Shown here: positions 7,686 to 15,856 of the stretch, piece after piece
Layout: each line of letters opens with the position of its first letter
Numbering within the stretch: position 1 is the first letter of the stretch
DNA from: Gemmatimonadota bacterium
GTDB lineage: Bacteria; Gemmatimonadota; Gemmatimonadetes; JACCXV01; JAHWKZ01
NCBI GenBank assembly: GCA_030641505.1
Contig: DAOWHI010000025.1
Location: 1 to 22,104 of the forward strand
Length of the DNA stretch: 22,104 bases
Direction of reading: 5' to 3'
Notes under the pieces: model-generated
Told to the model about the DNA's origin: nothing
Databases searched by the model: none
The model's input: the letters and a program-made list of their open reading frames with translations, nothing else
Position numbers and translations under genes: made by a program

Positions 7686-8504
7686 GTGAGCGTCGACCTG
7701 CACACACATACGACCGTGTCCGATGGCGAGTGCTCGCCAGCCGACTTGGTGGCGGCGGCTACGGATGTGGGGCTGACCGTGATCGCGGTGACCGATCACG
7801 ACGCGGTGGCGGCGATACCGCTCGCCCGCGCCGCTGCTCCGCCCGGCTTGGAGGTGCTGGCGGGGACCGAGCTCACCTGCCAGGTCGGTGGTCGTGAGGC
7901 CCACATCCTGGCGTACGGCTTCGATCTGGAAGAGCCAAATTTCACCGCCGCGCTGGTGCACTTCGCGCGGGAACGCGAACAGCGGGCAGCGCAGATCGTC
8001 GAACGGCTGAAAAACCTCGGGCTCGACATCGAAATGTCAGACGTCGAGGCTGAGAGTCGGACCGGTACGATCGCCCGGCCGCACGTGGCGATGGCACTGG
8101 TACGGCGGGGCCATGCGGCGTCGGTCGACGAGGCCTTCCAACGCTACTTGGGCTGCCACCGACCGGCCTTTGTGGCCAAGGCGGCGCTCGAGCCGGCGGT
8201 GGCGTTCGATCTGGTCCGCGCCGCAGGCGGCGTGTCCGTTCTGGCCCACCCGGGCACGTTTAGGCGGGACGACTTGATCCCGCTCTTGATCGAGGCGGGC
8301 CTGGATGGGATCGAGGCCCGACACACCGAGCACTCGGCGGCGAATACCCGACACTACGAGCAAATGGCGGCATCACTGGGACTGTTGGTGACTGGGGGAT
8401 CAGACTTTCATGGTACGCCGGGCCATCACGGTCGGCTGGGAAGGCCGACGGTTCCGTACGCCTGGTACGAGGCTCTCATTGCCCACATACAGAAGCGGCG
8501 TTAA
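7686..8504 (+). CDS. PHP-domain metal-dependent phosphoesterase (RNase AM / nucleoside bisphosphate phosphatase-like)
   Basis: A 272-residue PHP-domain protein. The metal-binding motifs of the fold are present in order: DLHTHTTVSDG (His6, His8), VIAVTDHDAVA, VSVLAHPGTF, EARHTEHS and GSDFHGTPGHHG. This matches the YciV/TrpH group, whose members remove phosphate from 3',5'-nucleoside bisphosphates or trim RNA 5' ends. The GTG start at 7686 gives the usual short N-terminus right before the first HxH motif and leaves a 4-base gap from the previous stop. The stop is 10 bases before the polyprenyl synthase start. Which substrate it uses cannot be told from sequence alone. Confidence 0.9.
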   Translation: MSVDLHTHTTVSDGECSPADLVAAATDVGLTVIAVTDHDAVAAIPLARAAAPPGLEVLAGTELTCQVGGREAHILAYGFDLEEPNFTAALVHFAREREQRAAQIVERLKNLGLDIEMSDVEAESRTGTIARPHVAMALVRRGHAASVDEAFQRYLGCHRPAFVAKAALEPAVAFDLVRAAGGVSVLAHPGTFRRDDLIPLLIEAGLDGIEARHTEHSAANTRHYEQMAASLGLLVTGGSDFHGTPGHHGRLGRPTVPYAWYEALIAHIQKRR

Positions 8505-8514
8505 GCTGGCGAAC

Positions 8515-9528
8515 ATGCGTCGCGGCGCCGCTCAGCAAGAAGTAGACCGCACCCGACCGTCGCTGACCGCGATTCAGGGACTCGTCCACGACGTGTTGGA
8601 CGACGTGCTCGCCCACATGGGCGCGGTTCTGGAAGCCGACGTCCCGTTCATCAATGAGGTTTCGTTCCACCTGCAGCGGGTGCGCGGGAAGCTGTTCCGC
8701 CCCGTCCTGTTGGCGCTCGCCAATCGTGTCGAGGAAAAACCGGACAACCGTGAGGTAGCTCTCGGTGCGGTGATCGAGATCATCCATATGGCGACGTTGG
8801 TCCATGACGACTCGATCGATCGGTCGTCGATGCGGCGTGGACGACCTACGCTCAACAGCCGGTGGGGTCACAAGGTGTCGGTCATCATGGGTGACTACCT
8901 GTACTCGCGAGCTATGAGCGAGATCACTCGCATCGGTGATCTAGAGCTCATCGGGTTGGCTGCCCGGGTGACAAACGATCTCACGATCGGGGAGATGGTC
9001 GAGATCGCGCACCACGGCCAACTGGTTGAGGATCCGCGGCAGTACTTTTTCTTGATCGAGAAGAAAACCGCCAGCCTGATCTCGACGGCTTGTGAGATGG
9101 GCGCGGCGATCGGCGCGCCTGAGCAGCGCGAGCCTCTCAAGGAGTACGGGCGTCGGCTCGGGATGGCATTTCAGTTGATTGATGATCTGATGGACTACGG
9201 TGGGGAGCAGGCGGTCATGGGGAAGCCGGTCGGGACAGATTTGCGCGAGGGGCAGGTCACGTTCCCGCTGCTGGCCGTGCTGCCGCACTTGTCGCCGGCC
9301 GAAAGGCGTGCTGTAAACGTGGTCTTCGAGCCACAGGAACACGCCACCCCAGACGACATCCAACGCGTCGTCGAGCTCGTGCGCGATCGGGGTGGCATCG
9401 AGGCCACCCGTCGCATCGCCCGCGAGTACGCTGATCGAGCACGTGAGGCGCTTGATGGGCTGCCGGCGACCCCGTCGCGCGAGGTCATGGATGCCGCCGT
9501 CGACTATGTGCTGGCTCGGGATCGATAG
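8515..9528 (+). CDS. Long-chain trans-polyprenyl diphosphate synthase (octaprenyl-type)
   Basis: A 337-residue trans-prenyltransferase that adds isopentenyl diphosphate units to allylic primers. The first Asp-rich motif is HDDSIDRSSMRRGRPT (Asp98, Asp99, Asp102) and the second is LIDDLMDYGG (Asp223, Asp224, Asp227). The residues before the first motif are small (ATLVHDD), as in long-chain synthases such as IspB, so the likely product is a quinone side chain; exact chain length is unknown. I chose ATG 8515, ten bases after the previous stop; the frame remains open upstream to 8410, but that would overlap the PHP gene by about 95 bases and adds unconserved sequence. Confidence 0.93.
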   Translation: MRRGAAQQEVDRTRPSLTAIQGLVHDVLDDVLAHMGAVLEADVPFINEVSFHLQRVRGKLFRPVLLALANRVEEKPDNREVALGAVIEIIHMATLVHDDSIDRSSMRRGRPTLNSRWGHKVSVIMGDYLYSRAMSEITRIGDLELIGLAARVTNDLTIGEMVEIAHHGQLVEDPRQYFFLIEKKTASLISTACEMGAAIGAPEQREPLKEYGRRLGMAFQLIDDLMDYGGEQAVMGKPVGTDLREGQVTFPLLAVLPHLSPAERRAVNVVFEPQEHATPDDIQRVVELVRDRGGIEATRRIAREYADRAREALDGLPATPSREVMDAAVDYVLARDR

Positions 9529-9573
9529 CGACGTGCGTCTAGCTTCTACCGGCCCTCCGGAGTAGGAGCCTCT

Positions 9574-9840
9574 GTGCACCGAAAGAACTTCAAGGTATAC
9601 ACGGTGATTCTCACCTCGGGATTACTAGCTGGTACTCTGGTCGGGGAGTTGCTGGCTCGATTCCTCCCTGATGGGGTGGCCAAGGGTTTCTTCACGACGT
9701 CGCTTAACGGCGTATTCGGGCCGTTATCGATCGACCTGGCGGCAGTCGCGCTCACACTGGGGCCGCTGACCATATCAGTTAATATTATGAGCCTGGTGGG
9801 GGTCGCTAGTGCGGCCTATCTTTACCGGGCGTTCTTCTAG
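9574..9840 (+). CDS. Small membrane protein, DUF4321-like
   Basis: An 88-residue hydrophobic protein of unknown function. A hydrophobic segment at about residues 10-31 (VILTSGLLAGTLVGELLARF) and one or two more at about 50-85 point to an inner-membrane protein. The length, the short basic N-terminus and the GxLxGxLxGELL pattern fit the DUF4321 family as I remember it. The GTG start at 9574 is preceded by AGGAG at about 9562-9566. It lies directly before tatA with a 38-base gap and may share its transcript, but no role in Tat transport is shown. Confidence 0.75.
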   Translation: MHRKNFKVYTVILTSGLLAGTLVGELLARFLPDGVAKGFFTTSLNGVFGPLSIDLAAVALTLGPLTISVNIMSLVGVASAAYLYRAFF

Positions 9841-9878
9841 CCGGCGAGCGCAACCGTCGGATACGTGGAGGGAGAGTC

Positions 9879-10064
9879 ATGTTTGGATCGATCGGAATGC
9901 AAGAGATCGTACTCATCCTCTTTATCTTGTTGCTGCTTTTTGGAGCTAAGCGGTTGCCGGAGCTAGGTGAGTCTTTGGGCAAGGGCATCCGCGAATTCAA
10001 ACGCGGAGTGAGCGAGATCAAGGAGGATATCGACTCCGACGACCAGCCAAAGGGCGGCGAGTAG
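9879..10064 (+). CDS. tatA: Sec-independent protein translocase subunit TatA/TatE
   Basis: A 61-residue protein with one N-terminal membrane helix (about residues 6-21, EIVLILFILLLLFGAK), the conserved hinge FGAKRLPELGESLG, then an amphipathic helix and an acidic tail. TatA oligomers form the pore of the twin-arginine system that exports folded proteins. A strong ribosome binding site (GGAGGGAG) precedes the ATG. tatB and tatC are not in the window. The TAG stop abuts the stop codon of the convergent isomerase gene with no spacer. Confidence 0.95.
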   Translation: MFGSIGMQEIVLILFILLLLFGAKRLPELGESLGKGIREFKRGVSEIKEDIDSDDQPKGGE

Positions 10065-10074
10065 CTAGGTCGTC
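10038..10074. terminator. Candidate hairpin across the tatA / isomerase convergent stops
   Basis: GACGACC at 10038-10044 and GGTCGTC at 10068-10074 form a perfect 7-bp inverted repeat. The 23-base loop contains both abutting stop codons (TAG/CTA at 10062-10067) and can form a further short GCC/GGC stem. No T-run follows on either strand, so it is not a classic intrinsic terminator. It is the only structure that could separate these two converging transcripts. Confidence 0.3.
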
Positions 10075-11888
10075 CCCAGGATCTGAGCCCGGTTGTCTTC
10101 GACCCTGGCGCGTTCCCGGAGATCGTCGAACCAGGTCTCGAAGACTTCCCGCATCTTGCCGACGCGGAGCTGACTAAGCAGCGATTCGCGCTCCCGTGCG
10201 AACGCTTCGGAATCGTACGGTTGCTTCTCCAACAAGCGGATGAAATAGAGACCCCGCGTTGCCTCGATCGGGCCGGCGAGCTGCCCCTGTGCGAGCCCGA
10301 ACGCCGCTCCGGCCACTGCGGTGCCACTTCCTATCCCGGTTATGTTGTTCATCCGGGTGAAGGAGTTGGACGCTCCGACCTCCAATCCGAACTGTCGAGC
10401 TGCCCCATCGAGCCCACCGCCTTGTACCGTGGCCTGGATCCGCGGCACCATCTCTCTGACGGCTGCCTGCTTCTTCTCGTGGATCAGATCGTTGCGCAGC
10501 GATTGCTCGACCTGCTCCAGAGCGACGTAGCCGGCCGGATAGCGGTCGTCCACCCGCAGAACATAGAACGCACCGCCGCGTTCGAGGGCGCCGCTTACGG
10601 CCCCGGTGTCGTTGGCGAACGCGAACTCGGCGAGTTCGCGGGCGGGACCGATGCCCGGGATGACCAGACCGTTCTCGAACAGCGGCGATTGGGTTGGTTC
10701 GACACCGTGTACGGCGGCGACTGCTGAGAAGTCAGCCCCATCCGTGCTGGCATCCTGGGCGAACGCGCGAGCTGCTTCCCGAGCCGAATCTCTCGCCGAT
10801 GTTGAAGGCTCGATCTGCAACAGGATGTGACGGGCTCGAAGCCGTGTGTCGCCGTCCTCGTTCAACCGGTCCTCGAGCTTGATGATGTGGTATCCGAATT
10901 CGGTCAGCACGGCGGCGGAAACCTGGCCCTTTTCGAGACCCTCCACCACACGCTGAAAAGCCGGCGCCATCGAGGTCGGCGCGAACCAACCCAACTCGCC
11001 ACCGTTATCGCGAGTCAAGACATCGTCAGAGTGGGCGCGAACGAGCGCGGCGAAATCCGCGTCCGGCTGCCCCGCTACACGAGCCAAGCTGTCGGCACGG
11101 CTCTTTACAGCCGCCGAGTCGGCGGCTGTAACCTCCGGTCGATAGCTGACGTGCCGAATCCTGGCGCTCGGGTCGCGGTAGTATTGCTCGCGGTTCGCTT
11201 CATAGGCTTGCCGAATCTCGTCTGCGGTGACGCTGATCTCATCGTCGCTGACCAACCGATCGGGATCCAAAAACAGGTACTGAATGCGAGCTCGTTCGTT
11301 CTGTGATCGATACGTCTCGAGCAGCTCGGCGTCGGTCACCGTTACGCCGGCGACAACCTGCTCCTGCAGTTTTTGCAGCGGCAAGTTGACTCTCAGTTGT
11401 GCTTCGTACTCGGCCCAAGTCGGTGCCAGCGCGGGGTCCGCCAACGCGCGTTGGTACTTCTGCATGTCGAACTGCCCGTCTGTCTGGAAAGCCGGGAGAT
11501 TGATCACGTCTCGCGGCGGGTTGCTGCGAATGAACTCGATGAGCTCCGTGTCGGTCACGCTGATGTCGCGGTTCGCGGCCTCGCGCTGCAGCAGTGCGAA
11601 ATCGACGACGGCATCCCACGCCTCTTCCTCTAGCTGACTCTGCTGCTCTGTGGACAGGTCGCCATCGGGGGCCCGCTGCTGAGCCTGTTCGTAAAGTAAC
11701 CGGTACTGCCGCTGGTATTCGTCGATCGAGATCTCGGCACCGTTCACTGAGCCCAGTTGGTTTGGCACTCCACCACCGGCTCCCCGGCCCGAGAAGTCCA
11801 TTCCCCATTCGAAGACCATCAAGCCGACGAAGGAGATAGAAACCAGGATCATGATGATCTTGGTCGAATCGCGAAGCTGTTTCATCAT
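10065..11888 (-). CDS. Membrane-anchored parvulin-type peptidyl-prolyl cis-trans isomerase (SurA/PpiD-like)
   Basis: A 607-residue foldase of the PpiD layout. There is one N-terminal membrane anchor (about residues 11-29, IIMILVSISFVGLMVFEW), then a Gly-rich linker, a SurA-like chaperone region (about 40-180) and a parvulin domain at about 240-352 with the hallmark GGELGWFAP and FGYHIIKLEDR blocks. A second, weaker parvulin-like domain follows at about 365-470. The bulk should face the periplasm and help fold exported or outer-membrane proteins. I chose ATG 11888 because GAGGA lies 11 bases upstream; a TTG at 11906 in the same frame would overlap that site. It is the only minus-strand gene and is divergent from the next gene cluster. 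Confidence 0.92.
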   Translation of the reverse strand: MMKQLRDSTKIIMILVSISFVGLMVFEWGMDFSGRGAGGGVPNQLGSVNGAEISIDEYQRQYRLLYEQAQQRAPDGDLSTEQQSQLEEEAWDAVVDFALLQREAANRDISVTDTELIEFIRSNPPRDVINLPAFQTDGQFDMQKYQRALADPALAPTWAEYEAQLRVNLPLQKLQEQVVAGVTVTDAELLETYRSQNERARIQYLFLDPDRLVSDDEISVTADEIRQAYEANREQYYRDPSARIRHVSYRPEVTAADSAAVKSRADSLARVAGQPDADFAALVRAHSDDVLTRDNGGELGWFAPTSMAPAFQRVVEGLEKGQVSAAVLTEFGYHIIKLEDRLNEDGDTRLRARHILLQIEPSTSARDSAREAARAFAQDASTDGADFSAVAAVHGVEPTQSPLFENGLVIPGIGPARELAEFAFANDTGAVSGALERGGAFYVLRVDDRYPAGYVALEQVEQSLRNDLIHEKKQAAVREMVPRIQATVQGGGLDGAARQFGLEVGASNSFTRMNNITGIGSGTAVAGAAFGLAQGQLAGPIEATRGLYFIRLLEKQPYDSEAFARERESLLSQLRVGKMREVFETWFDDLRERARVEDNRAQILGTT

Positions 11889-11912
11889 GTGAGGTATCGT
11901 CCTCAAAAAGGC

Positions 11913-11940
11913 GGAGTCAGAAACAAGGAGTCAGAAACAA
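11913..11940. repeat. Perfect tandem repeat, 2 x 14 bp
   Basis: GGAGTCAGAAACAA occurs twice back to back (11913-11926 and 11927-11940) in the spacer between the divergent isomerase and TPR genes, about 25 bases upstream of the isomerase start. It could be a double operator site or a simple duplication. Confidence 0.85.
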
Positions 11941-11997
11941 ATTGCAAATATCAAGAATACCGCCGCCTGGTTACCGCGTCGAGGAGGCTGGCGGTCG

Positions 11998-12026
11998 TTG
12001 CATGGCGGATACCCGCTCCGTATACT
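11998..12026 (+). promoter_or_regulatory. Sigma70-type promoter, TTGCAT - 17 bp - TATACT
   Basis: The -35 box TTGCAT is at 11998-12003 and the -10 box TATACT at 12021-12026, with the ideal 17-base spacing. The expected transcription start (about 12033) is only a few bases before ATG 12037, so the mRNA would be nearly leaderless. It would drive the TPR, peptidase, efp and acc genes. Confidence 0.6.
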
Positions 12027-12036
12027 GCTGTTCCGC

Positions 12037-12360
12037 ATGGTTACGCGGCCGACCGAAGACCCTCCCGAAGGGGACCTCGCCACGACGACGCTGGCTGAGA
12101 TCTACGAGCAACAAGGCTTGTATGAGCGCGCCGTGGCGATCTACCAGCGGCTCGCGACCCGAGCGCCGCAGGACTCGGAGGTAGCGGAACGAATCGAGGC
12201 GCTGATGGCAAAGATCGAGCTTAATAGGGACGCCGATGAGCGATCCGACACCTCACTGGTGATCGAATCGGTCGGTGAGCCCGAGCAATCGCCGTCGGCG
12301 GAGCTAGCCGAGGCGATCGAGGAGGATCCGGAATTCGAGCAGTGGCTCGGTCGCCGCTAG
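12037..12360 (+). CDS. Small TPR-like protein of unknown function
   Basis: A 107-residue acidic, soluble protein. Residues about 13-50 look like one tetratricopeptide unit plus a helix (LAEIYEQQGLYERAVAIYQR, then ATRAPQDSEVAERIEAL). The rest is Glu-rich and ends in EFEQWLGRR. I chose ATG 12037 because a strong promoter -10 box lies at 12021-12026; an in-frame TTG at 11998 would lie inside the -35 box. There is no ribosome binding site before the ATG, in keeping with a near-leaderless mRNA. The 3' end overlaps the peptidase start by 19 bases. One TPR unit suggests a protein-interaction role; nothing more can be said. Confidence 0.75.
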   Translation: MVTRPTEDPPEGDLATTTLAEIYEQQGLYERAVAIYQRLATRAPQDSEVAERIEALMAKIELNRDADERSDTSLVIESVGEPEQSPSAELAEAIEEDPEFEQWLGRR

Positions 12361-13460
12361 AGACGCAGAGCAAGCCACTGTCTACACCGGCTGTCCGGCG
12401 GAACGCATTACGCTCCCGGCTCGAACCCATCGCGGCCTCCGCGATGCTCGTCACCAGTCTCCCCGACATACGCTACTTGAGCGCTTTCTCTGGCTCATCA
12501 GGGGTGCTCATCGTGACCGCCGAGGGTCAGGATATTCTGCTGACCGATTTCCGCTACGCGTGCCAAGTTCGCGAGGAGGTCGATCCCGGGATCGAAACCG
12601 AGATACACAATGAAAGTGCGTTATCCGCTGCCAGAAAGCGGCTGGCTCGGGAGAACCATGCCAAGGTGGCCTTTGAGAGCCGGTACATGACCGTCGCCGA
12701 GTGGACCAATTGGAAATCTGAGGGCGGGCCCCCGCTGGAGGCCACCACCGAGTGGGTGGTGGAGCTCAGGATGAAAAAGTCCGAGTCGGAGTTGGCAGCG
12801 CTGAGACGAGCCGCTGGGGTGGCGGACCGGGCGCTGGCCGAGGTTCTGGACACGATCCAGTCGGGTGTGACCGAGCTCGAGCTGGCGTCGCATCTCGACA
12901 GGGCGGTGATCGAGCACGGCGGCGAGCGGTCGGCGTTCGAGACGATCGTGCAGTTCGGTGATCACTCGGCGCGGCCCCATGCGCGGCCGAGTCGACGGCA
13001 GTTGACCCGGGGCGAAGTTGTCTTGTTCGATTTTGGAGCCATCGTGGATGGGTACGCCAGCGACATGTCACGCACCGTAGCCTTTGGAAAGCCCGACCCG
13101 GAGCTAGCGACGGTCTACGCGATCGTGCTTAAAGCTCAAGAAGCCGCGATGGATGGATTCCATGTAGGACTGGCAGGCCGCTACGCCGTTGCGCTCGGAC
13201 GTGACGTCATCGAGGCGGCCGGATATGGACCCCAGTTTGGACATTCGCTCGGTCACGGCATCGGGCTCGAGGTGCACGAACCGCCCGGGATCTCGCGCCG
13301 CAGCGAGCACCGGCTGGAAGCCGATACGGTGGTGAGTGTCGAACCCGGCATTTATATTGAAGGGCTAGGCGGCGTGCGCATTGAGGACGTCGTACGCGTG
13401 GGTTCTTCGGCGATCGAGGTTTTGACGAGCGCACCCAAAGACGAGTTCATCATTCTCTAG
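12342..13460 (+). CDS. Xaa-Pro aminopeptidase / dipeptidase (M24 family)
   Basis: A 372-residue metallopeptidase that cleaves peptides with proline in the second position. The N-terminal creatinase-like domain (about 20-145) includes LVTSLPDIRYLSAFSGSSG. The C-terminal pita-bread domain keeps all five metal ligands: Asp230 (LFDFGA) and Asp241 (YASDMSRT), His305 (GHSLGHGIGLEVHEPP), Glu334 (VEPGIYIEG) and Glu348 (VRIEDVV). The GTG start at 12342 lies inside the end of the TPR gene and keeps the whole N-domain; the next ATG (12444) would cut into it. The gene sits just before efp, a common arrangement in many bacteria. Aminopeptidase versus prolidase activity cannot be separated here. Confidence 0.93.
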   Translation: MARSPLETQSKPLSTPAVRRNALRSRLEPIAASAMLVTSLPDIRYLSAFSGSSGVLIVTAEGQDILLTDFRYACQVREEVDPGIETEIHNESALSAARKRLARENHAKVAFESRYMTVAEWTNWKSEGGPPLEATTEWVVELRMKKSESELAALRRAAGVADRALAEVLDTIQSGVTELELASHLDRAVIEHGGERSAFETIVQFGDHSARPHARPSRRQLTRGEVVLFDFGAIVDGYASDMSRTVAFGKPDPELATVYAIVLKAQEAAMDGFHVGLAGRYAVALGRDVIEAAGYGPQFGHSLGHGIGLEVHEPPGISRRSEHRLEADTVVSVEPGIYIEGLGGVRIEDVVRVGSSAIEVLTSAPKDEFIIL

Positions 13461-13478
13461 CTTACCCCTTTCTCAGAC

Positions 13479-14039
13479 ATGGCAACTACCGCAGATTTTC
13501 GCAACGGCATGGTGCTCAAGATCGATGGCGACCTGTGGCAGGTCACGTTCTTTCAGCACGTCAAACCCGGCAAAGGCGGTGCCTTCGTGCGTACCAAGCT
13601 AAAGCGGGTTGATACCGGCCGGGTCGTCGACCGGACCTTTCGCGCCGGTGAGCGGGTTGAGGAGGCGAGACTTGAGCGACGTCGTATGCAGTATCTCTAC
13701 TCAAGCGATCATCATGCGCATTTCATGGATTCAGAAACGTATGATCAGCACGCTGTCAGTGAGAATCTGCTCGACGACCAGAAGTCGTTCTTGATGGAGA
13801 ACACCGTTTGCGACGTGCTAATGCACGAGGGCGGGGTCATCGGCGTCGAGCTCCCCAACTTTATCGAGGCTGAGGTAGTCGAAACGGAGCCTGGTGTACG
13901 TGGCGATACGGCCACCGGCGGCACGAAACCCGCTCGGTTGGAGACCGGCGCTGTCATTCAGGTACCCCTGTTTGTCAATCGCGGCCAGAAGGTCCGGATC
14001 GACACGCGGAGTCGTGAATACCTGGAGCGAGTTCCATGA
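13479..14039 (+). CDS. efp: Elongation factor P
   Basis: A 186-residue, full-length EF-P, which binds between the ribosomal P and E sites and relieves stalling at polyproline stretches. The N-terminal KOW-like domain has the modification loop VKPGKGGAF, with Lys32 at the tip, so this is the lysine type. The OB domains include MQYLYSSDHHAHFMD, and the C-terminal signature is GDTATGGTKPARLETGA. No modification gene (epmA/epmB) is seen nearby. There is an 18-base gap to the upstream peptidase gene, and the stop overlaps the accB start (ATGA). Confidence 0.98.
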   Translation: MATTADFRNGMVLKIDGDLWQVTFFQHVKPGKGGAFVRTKLKRVDTGRVVDRTFRAGERVEEARLERRRMQYLYSSDHHAHFMDSETYDQHAVSENLLDDQKSFLMENTVCDVLMHEGGVIGVELPNFIEAEVVETEPGVRGDTATGGTKPARLETGAVIQVPLFVNRGQKVRIDTRSREYLERVP

Positions 14040-14491
14040 AAAAGGAGAAGCTCCTGAAACTGATTCGACTCGTGGAGGAAAGTGACATCGACGAGCTCGA
14101 GATTCGTCGCTGGGGCCATGCGGTTCGGATCGTCAAGAACCACCGAGCCGGACAGAGCAGCGACGTCCAGGTTCACACCGTCGGCTCGGCCCCGGCTGCA
14201 GCGCAGACGAGCGGTGCTCCAAGCGTCGAGGGTGACTCTCCTGTGAGGACCGCCCACCAAGTCACGTCACCAATGGTCGGGACCTTCTATCGCTCGCCGG
14301 CGCCCGAGGCTCCGATGTTCGTTGAGGTCGGCGATTCCGTTCGGCCGGGGCAAACGCTCTGTATTCTCGAGGCCATGAAGCTCATGAACGAGCTCGAAGC
14401 CGAGGTCGGAGGCGTGATTCGAAAGATTCTCGTCGAGAACGGCCATCCGGTCGAGTACGGTCAAGTTCTCTTCGAGATCGACACGGCCTAA
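14036..14491 (+). CDS. accB: Biotin carboxyl carrier protein of acetyl-CoA carboxylase
   Basis: A 151-residue BCCP. Biotin on this protein is carboxylated by AccC and then gives its carboxyl group to acetyl-CoA for fatty-acid synthesis. The biotinylation motif is ILEAMKLMNELEAE with Lys115 as the acceptor. VTSPMVGTFYRSPAPEAPMF precedes it, and an Ala/Ser/Pro linker (about 45-78) joins the N-terminal helix LIRLVEESDIDELEIRRWG to the biotinyl domain. It overlaps efp by four bases and its stop is directly followed by the accC start. Confidence 0.97.
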   Translation: MKKEKLLKLIRLVEESDIDELEIRRWGHAVRIVKNHRAGQSSDVQVHTVGSAPAAAQTSGAPSVEGDSPVRTAHQVTSPMVGTFYRSPAPEAPMFVEVGDSVRPGQTLCILEAMKLMNELEAEVGGVIRKILVENGHPVEYGQVLFEIDTA

Positions 14492-15847
14492 TTGCCTACC
14501 AAAGTCCTGATCGCGAACCGGGGGGAGATCGCCCTCCGGATCATCCGCGCCTGTAAGCTGCTGGGACTCAAGTCGGTAGCGGTGCATTCCGATGCCGATG
14601 ACGATGCCCTCCACGTACGGTTCGCCGACGAGGCGGTGTGCGTCGGTCCCGGCCCGGCGGCGCAATCGTACCTGAACATCCCACGCTTGATCGCAGCTGC
14701 TGAGATCACCGGCGCCGACGCGGTCCATCCAGGGTACGGCTTTCTCGCTGAGAACGCAGAGTTTGCGGAGATCTGCCGCGACTCGCAGTTGTTGTTCATT
14801 GGTCCCTCCCCCGAGCAGATCCGGCAGATGGGCGATAAGACCGAAGCCCGGAGGGTCATGGCGGCCGCCGGTGTGCCGGTCGTGCCTGGATCGCCGGACC
14901 TGATGAACGACCCCGAGCGGGCGCTGAGCGCGGCCCGAGAGGTCGGCTATCCGGTCCTGATCAAGGCGACCGCTGGGGGTGGGGGAAAGGGGATGCGGGT
15001 AGCAGGTGACGCGGCCGAATTCGAGCGCGTGCTGCCGCAAGCTCAACGCGAGGCGGAAGCCAGCTTTGGGGACGGACGATTGTACATTGAGAAGTACCTT
15101 CACCAACCGAGACACGTAGAGATTCAAGTCCTGGGTGATCGGCATGGCAACCTGGTGCATCTGGGTGAGCGAGATTGTTCGGCTCAGCGCAGGCACCAGA
15201 AGTTGCTCGAGGAGGCTCCGTCGCCCGCTGTGGATGAGACCCTGCGGGCGCGGATGGGAGAAGCCGCCGTGCAGGGCGCGAAGCGTATCGACTATGTCGG
15301 TGTCGGGACGGTCGAGTTCCTGCTAACCGACAGCGGCGAGTTCTACTTCATGGAGATGAACACTCGGATTCAGGTCGAGCACCCGGTCACGGAAATGCTC
15401 ACCGGGGTGGATCTGGTGATCGAGCAAATCCGGACGGCCGCCGGCGAGCGGATCGAGCTTCGTCAAGACGAGATCGAATTCCGGGGCCACGCAATCGAAT
15501 GTCGAATCAACGCTGAGGATCCAGATCGAGAGTTCATGCCATCGCCGGGTACGATCACCAGCTTTCACCAGCCAGGTGGACCCGGTGTCAGGGTGGACAC
15601 GGCCGCCTACCAATCGTACCGCATCCCACCTCACTACGACTCCTTGATCGCCAAGTTGCTGACCCATGGTGCCGATCGTGATCAGGCGATCGCGCGCATG
15701 CGTGTCGCGCTCGAGGAATTCGTGATCGAGGGCGTTCAAACCACTATTCCACTCCATCAGCGGCTCATCGAGGAGCCCACATTCACCGACGGCGAGCTAC
15801 ACACGCGGTTCGTCGAGGAGTGGTTGAGCGCGCCGGCGCCGGCGTAG
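14492..15847 (+). CDS. accC: Biotin carboxylase subunit of acetyl-CoA carboxylase
   Basis: A 451-residue ATP-grasp enzyme that carboxylates the biotin of AccB with bicarbonate and ATP. The N-terminal VLIANRGEIALRIIRACK block, the glycine-rich ATP loop GGGGKGMRV (Gly162-Lys166), the KLLEEAPSP block and the active-site EMNTRIQVEHPVTE (Glu288, Asn290, Arg292, Glu296) are all intact. The start is TTG 14492, with no base between it and the accB stop, so translation is likely coupled to accB. The length is normal. The carboxyltransferase genes accA and accD are not in the window. Confidence 0.97.
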   Translation: MPTKVLIANRGEIALRIIRACKLLGLKSVAVHSDADDDALHVRFADEAVCVGPGPAAQSYLNIPRLIAAAEITGADAVHPGYGFLAENAEFAEICRDSQLLFIGPSPEQIRQMGDKTEARRVMAAAGVPVVPGSPDLMNDPERALSAAREVGYPVLIKATAGGGGKGMRVAGDAAEFERVLPQAQREAEASFGDGRLYIEKYLHQPRHVEIQVLGDRHGNLVHLGERDCSAQRRHQKLLEEAPSPAVDETLRARMGEAAVQGAKRIDYVGVGTVEFLLTDSGEFYFMEMNTRIQVEHPVTEMLTGVDLVIEQIRTAAGERIELRQDEIEFRGHAIECRINAEDPDREFMPSPGTITSFHQPGGPGVRVDTAAYQSYRIPPHYDSLIAKLLTHGADRDQAIARMRVALEEFVIEGVQTTIPLHQRLIEEPTFTDGELHTRFVEEWLSAPAPA

Positions 15848-15856
15848 CGGGCGGAA

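Noticed and set aside
8410..8514. N-terminal extension of the polyprenyl synthase
   Set aside because: It overlaps the PHP gene and adds no conserved sequence; ATG 8515 lies just after the PHP stop.
11889..11906. TTG start of the isomerase at 11906
   Set aside because: It overlaps the GAGGA ribosome site that serves ATG 11888, and gives a rare start codon without its own site.
13461..13478. Separate promoter for efp
   Set aside because: The gap is 18 bases with no -35/-10 pair; efp most likely shares the upstream transcript.
14267..15196. Minus-strand open frame (309 residues) antisense to accB and accC
   Set aside because: It mirrors two clearly conserved genes and shows no protein family pattern.
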